Below are positions 22,670 to 25,929 of a stretch of 25,929 bases of DNA, one piece after another (position 1 is the first letter of the stretch; each line of letters opens with the position of its first letter). The translations under genes and the position numbers were made by a program. Below the pieces are notes generated by a model. That model was not told where the DNA came from. It saw nothing but the letters and a program-made list of their open reading frames with translations, and searched no databases. This DNA comes from Parabacteroides hominis. GTDB taxonomy: Bacteria > Bacteroidota > Bacteroidia > Bacteroidales > Tannerellaceae. The stretch is taken from positions 1 through 25,929 of the forward strand of contig NZ_JACOOJ010000050.1 in assembly GCF_014287585.1 (NCBI RefSeq). Reading direction: 5' to 3'.

Positions 22670-25636
22670 TCAAACAAGCTCCCTCCACTCCTCGTCAGTC
22701 AACTGTTGCAGCGGGTCGTTTTCGGTGATAAAACGGTCTGACAGATCGCTTTTCCGTTCCTGTAACCGGCGGATTTTTTCTTCGATCGTACCGGAGGTGA
22801 TGAAACGGAAAACAAATACCTGCTTCTGTTGTCCGATACGATGCGCACGGCTCTCTGCCTGCATTTCGGCCGCAGGGTTCCACCACGGGTCCAGGATAAA
22901 GACATAATCGGCATCAGTCAGGTTAAGCCCTACGCCTCCGGCTTTCAGGGAGATAAAAAAGGCGGAGACCTCTTTATTCCGGGAGAAACGGGCAATCTCG
23001 CCTTCCCGGTCCGTCGTACTTCCGGTCAGCAACGCATAGTCCCAGCCACGCGCTTCGAACTCGGCGGCAAGAAGTTTCAGATGGGTGACGAAGGATGAGA
23101 ATATCAGCACCTTATGCCCCTCGCTCAACAAAGTTTCATAGGCTTCCAACACCTGATCCATCTTCCCGGAACTTCCCGTATATTCCGGAAAAATCATACC
23201 GGGATGATTGGCAAGCTGCCGGAGACGGGTGATGCCGTTCAGGGCGATAATTTTGTTCTTATGCCATTCTTCAAGCAAAGAGTTACGCAACGTATTTTTC
23301 TCTTTCGTATAAACTTCCTGTTGTTCTTCCGACATTCCGCAATAAACCACCTCTTCCATCAGCGGCGGCAATTCGGGTGCGACCTGCTCTTTGGTGCGGC
23401 GGAGGAAAAACGGACGTATCAATTGCTGTAACCGCTGCCGGGCACGTTCGTTGCCTTCTTTTACAACCGGATTGATAAAACGGTTCCTGAAATCCGCCAG
23501 CGATCCTAATAAGCCGGGATTGATGAAGTTAAACTGGGTCCACAAGTCTTTCAGTGAATTTTCAATCGGAGTCCCGGTCAACACCAACCGGTTGTCGCTC
23601 TTAAGACGCATGACGGCATGATAAGAGACCGAGTCGGGATTTTTGATGTTCTGGCTTTCATCCAGTATCACATATTTGAAGGCATAGTTTTCCAGCAATT
23701 CAATATCCCGCCGCAGCAGCCCGTAAGTCGTCAATACTACCGGATAACGGTCGAACTTCTTCCACGGCTCACGGCTCCGCTGGTCTCCGGCATATTCGTA
23801 CACCCGCAACGAACTGAACCGCTGTATCTCCCTTTTCCAGTTTGGCAACAAGGAGGCAGGGACGACAATCAGCGAAGCCTGCACCTTTTCCGGCACAGCC
23901 GTACATACCGGCACGGAATCGGGAGACAAACTCCGGAAATCGGATTGCTGCCCGCATCCTTCATCCGCAAAAAGAGAAAGCTGCCCGAACTTGTCTGCTG
24001 CATAAGCAGACGGTAGCGGCATCTGTTCCGTTTCAATCGTCCTGGGTTCCGACGGATCATACAGATATTGTAACAACGTAATGGTCTGCAAAGTCTTTCC
24101 CAACCCCATATCGTCCGCCAGGCAACCTCCGAAGCCATTGGCGGCCAGATGCGCCATCCATGTAAAGCCTTCCCGTTGATAAAGACGGAGGGTTGCACGT
24201 ATCCGGGGAGGAACCGGGATATCTTCTTTTTTCACATACTCTTTCGAGGTGGCCGGAACAGTGTTATCTCTCAACCCGTCGACCAGCCCTAAATGCATCT
24301 TGCGCACACGCAACTTTCCTTCCTGCTCGCTACTAAAGCTAAAAAGGTCGCCGTATTTTTCAAACCATTCTTCCGGCAGCAAAGCCACCTTCCCGTCAGG
24401 CAGTTTGAACAAACGGTCTCCTTCCAGGATATGCTTCCGGAAAAGGATAAACGGAAATACATGTTCCCCGATCCGGACGGTTATACGAATTTCAAACCAG
24501 TCCGGCGTATCTGTAATATCCTGTTCCAAAAGAATATCTCCCACAAAATAGGTCATACCGGAACCGCCACCGACATTCAAAGTAAAATAAGCCTCCAACT
24601 CCTCTTTATGATCGTGAAGCCATTCGACCAGCGCATATTCCGATACACAGCCGGCACGTGAGAACTGCGTATCTCCCACTTGCGTGAAACCAAAGCCGCC
24701 CAATAAATCCAAGCACTCTTGCTCCTTCCCCTGATTACGTTTGAAATAGCGGACTACGGGTTTTCCCGCTTCTTCCTCCAAACGCGGATAGCAACGCTGC
24801 ATCGCCTGCCTGGGAGAAAAACAGGCATCGCCATAATAAAAGCGCAACTGCAAAAGCGGACGATCCAAAACAGAAGGTGAAACCGACAGTTCCGCCACAC
24901 AGGGCCGGTATTCCACTATCATATCAAAACCCGAAGCACTGACCGGATAACGGACCATCATCGGCAAGACGATCTTCTCCAGATACCGGCGCGTCTCGGA
25001 AGCGGGGACTTCCACAAATGTCTTTTCCAGGAAAGGATTCAGCCGCGGCATCTCGATCCGTTTGAATACAAGCAGATCGCGTCCCAAGACCAATATGGCG
25101 GGCCGTGCACACAAAACAAGTACCGGTTTCTTCCTTTGCAGCGGGATCAAACGTCCTTCCGACTCACACTCCACCGCGTAGCGAAAGACTTGTTCCGTCA
25201 GTTCAAACCTGAACGAGGCCTCGGCCAAAGTGACGGGGATAAAAATCCGGTGATGCTCGTATAGGAGTTTAGTAGCCGTTTCCCTGATATACAAAGGGAT
25301 GGCTGATGCTTGGAGCAGTTCGACAATCTCCCGTTGCTTCCGGTCGATATAGTTCCGCACCGGCTCTCTCCGGGCAGGATCGGAAAGCTTCGTCAGAAAC
25401 GCATTTACGGTCCGTTCCTTCGAATACACTTTCATCAAATTCTTTTCGGAATAACACTGGGACAGGGTAATGATCTTTTTCTCAGCCGTAGACAAGCGGC
25501 TTTCTTGTATAAATGTAGCTTTCTCCTCCGCCTCGAGCACACCCGGCGAAACTTCTCTTGCCAAATACGGGATCAGCAGCGGACCGAAAACAGGATGATT
25601 ATTAATCGTTACTATTAGCTGGTGGCCTTCAGACAT
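22670..25636 (-). CDS. SNF2-family DEAD/DEAH-box helicase
   Basis: A 988-residue Swi2/Snf2-type ATPase, probably a DNA translocase acting on DNA-protein complexes; no bacterial target is established. From the chosen start, residues 1-470 form the bacterial SNF2-associated N-terminal part. The ATPase core follows: Walker A DDMGLGKT (508-515), DESQ box (659-662), LTGTPIENS (686-694), SLKAGGVGLNL and motif VI QAESRAHRIGQ (926-936). A poorly conserved insert of about 55 residues (about 528-585) lies between motif I and motif Ia. Start choice: the frame is open back to GTG 25717 and ATG 25711, but a near-consensus promoter lies inside that extension at 25656-25687. ATG 25636, preceded by A-rich AAGGAAAAGAT, is therefore the likely start. 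It is monocistronic or followed by the hybrid regulator, 111 bases on, which has its own -7 element. Confidence 0.94.
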   Translation of the reverse strand: MSEGHQLIVTINNHPVFGPLLIPYLAREVSPGVLEAEEKATFIQESRLSTAEKKIITLSQCYSEKNLMKVYSKERTVNAFLTKLSDPARREPVRNYIDRKQREIVELLQASAIPLYIRETATKLLYEHHRIFIPVTLAEASFRFELTEQVFRYAVECESEGRLIPLQRKKPVLVLCARPAILVLGRDLLVFKRIEMPRLNPFLEKTFVEVPASETRRYLEKIVLPMMVRYPVSASGFDMIVEYRPCVAELSVSPSVLDRPLLQLRFYYGDACFSPRQAMQRCYPRLEEEAGKPVVRYFKRNQGKEQECLDLLGGFGFTQVGDTQFSRAGCVSEYALVEWLHDHKEELEAYFTLNVGGGSGMTYFVGDILLEQDITDTPDWFEIRITVRIGEHVFPFILFRKHILEGDRLFKLPDGKVALLPEEWFEKYGDLFSFSSEQEGKLRVRKMHLGLVDGLRDNTVPATSKEYVKKEDIPVPPRIRATLRLYQREGFTWMAHLAANGFGGCLADDMGLGKTLQTITLLQYLYDPSEPRTIETEQMPLPSAYAADKFGQLSLFADEGCGQQSDFRSLSPDSVPVCTAVPEKVQASLIVVPASLLPNWKREIQRFSSLRVYEYAGDQRSREPWKKFDRYPVVLTTYGLLRRDIELLENYAFKYVILDESQNIKNPDSVSYHAVMRLKSDNRLVLTGTPIENSLKDLWTQFNFINPGLLGSLADFRNRFINPVVKEGNERARQRLQQLIRPFFLRRTKEQVAPELPPLMEEVVYCGMSEEQQEVYTKEKNTLRNSLLEEWHKNKIIALNGITRLRQLANHPGMIFPEYTGSSGKMDQVLEAYETLLSEGHKVLIFSSFVTHLKLLAAEFEARGWDYALLTGSTTDREGEIARFSRNKEVSAFFISLKAGGVGLNLTDADYVFILDPWWNPAAEMQAESRAHRIGQQKQVFVFRFITSGTIEEKIRRLQERKSDLSDRFITENDPLQQLTDEEWRELV

Positions 25637-25655
25637 ATCTTTTCCTTCAATCTTG

Positions 25656-25687
25656 CAAAGATAGAGGGCTTTTGTCGATCTGGCAAA
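25656..25687 (-). promoter_or_regulatory. Near-consensus Bacteroides promoter of the SNF2 helicase gene
   Basis: On the minus strand TTTG (25687-25684), exactly 20 bases, then TATCTTTG (25663-25656): both elements and the spacing fit the Bacteroides housekeeping promoter. Predicted transcription starts near 25650, about 14 bases before ATG 25636, which rules against the longer in-frame starts. Confidence 0.72.
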
Positions 25688-25780
25688 AGATCGCCCGGAA
25701 TTTTCTTCCATACGCACTTCCCCTTATTGTCATATTCCTAAAAAAGCTGCTGGTTCAAATCGAAACTACTACCGCATCTA

Positions 25781-25810
25781 ATTCGGTTTTCTACCCCATA
25801 GAATCCGAAT
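25781..25810 (-). repeat. Inverted repeat behind the transposase fragment
   Basis: ATTCGG (25781-25786) pairs with CCGAAT (25805-25810); the stem continues by a few more pairs after one mismatch. It lies 24 bases beyond the transposase stop. It may be a transcript-end hairpin of the insertion element or lie at its terminal repeat. The 111 bases between it (and the putative element end) and the SNF2 promoter hold no gene. Confidence 0.4.
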
Positions 25811-25929
25811 GGGTCTTGTTCACATTTGCTGCCTTATACACAAATCATCATTCTTTTGAGAAGTTCTATGCTTGCTCGTCCATAACACATTCTTTTAATC
25901 ATCTTTAATTTGTTGACAAATCCTTCGGT
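25785..25929 (-). mobile_element. 3' end of an insertion sequence, probably ISL3-like (runs off the window)
   Basis: The element is inferred from the transposase C-terminus at 25834-25929. The plus-strand sequence beginning GGTTTTCTACCCCATAG at 25785 is my candidate for the terminal inverted repeat, since ISL3-type ends begin with GG followed by a T/C-rich stretch. The boundary cannot be proven because the other end and the target duplication are outside the window. Confidence 0.42.
25834..25929 (-). CDS. Transposase C-terminal fragment, ISL3-like (partial, cut by window edge)
   Basis: The last 31 codons of a minus-strand frame that is open to the window end and stops with TAA at 25834-25836. 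The peptide contains TEGFVNKLKMIKRMCYGRAS followed by IELLKRM. This matches the C-terminal signature of DDE transposases of the ISL3 (IS204/IS1001/IS1165) type, in which N-K/R-L-K-x-I/L-K-R-x-x-Y-G-R-A-x-x-x-L-L is conserved; the identification is from recall of that motif. Only about 7 percent of a normal transposase (over 400 residues) is visible. Whether the gene is intact cannot be said. It points toward the SNF2 gene, whose promoter is about 150 bases further on. Confidence 0.72.
   Translation of the reverse strand, partial: TEGFVNKLKMIKRMCYGRASIELLKRMMICV

Noticed and set aside
25672..25908. A 78-codon plus-strand frame at the right edge
   Set aside because: It runs antisense to the transposase C-terminus and the SNF2 promoter, and shows no family signature.

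Overview
The window looks like a chromosomal segment of a gut-type Bacteroidales (Bacteroides/Parabacteroides-like). Evidence: a SusC/SusD pair, a one-piece hybrid two-component regulator, Bacteroidota-type lipoproteins, a DUF3316-type protein behind topoisomerase IV subunit A, and promoters of the Bacteroides type (TTTG, about 20 bases, TAnnTTTG). The genus cannot be fixed from the sequence alone. Every gene except the first is on the minus strand, so the window reads best from right to left.

Right edge (25929 to about 25785): the last 31 codons of a transposase with an ISL3-like C-terminus, running off the window. Next comes a SNF2-family helicase (25636-22670). A near-consensus promoter places its start well inside the longest open frame.

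Centre (22558-10285): a compact polysaccharide utilization locus. In order it holds a hybrid two-component sensor/regulator, SusC, SusD, a heparinase II/III-fold polysaccharide lyase and a GH88 unsaturated uronyl hydrolase. The working model is as follows. SusCD binds and imports a uronic-acid-containing glycan. The lyase cleaves it by beta-elimination, leaving a 4,5-unsaturated uronic acid at the new non-reducing end. GH88 removes that sugar. The periplasmic double propeller of the hybrid sensor detects a breakdown product and its AraC domain activates susC. No sulfatase, no surface endo-enzyme and no intracellular catabolic enzyme is encoded here. This suggests an unsulfated glycan or ready-made oligosaccharides. 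Intergenic signals include a terminator behind the regulator, a perfect inverted repeat upstream of susC, a palindrome in the regulator promoter and a long stem-loop between susD and the lyase gene.

Next (10108-5733): a two-gene unit with a membrane-spanning regulator (TPR-like periplasmic part, one transmembrane segment, coiled coil, C-terminal HTH) followed by a TonB-receptor-like outer-membrane barrel that has no SusD partner. Each has its own Bacteroides-type -7 element. Their function is unknown, but the arrangement suggests a signalling/uptake pair.

Left (5579-913): topoisomerase IV subunit A, a DUF3316-type envelope protein whose start is coupled to the parC stop, and an S41 peptidase lipoprotein, probably one operon. 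The S41 gene converges on and overlaps by 6 bp an Rpn-type PD-(D/E)XK nuclease at the left edge (4-918, plus strand).

No rRNA, tRNA or CRISPR array was seen. No internal gap between genes exceeds 180 bases.
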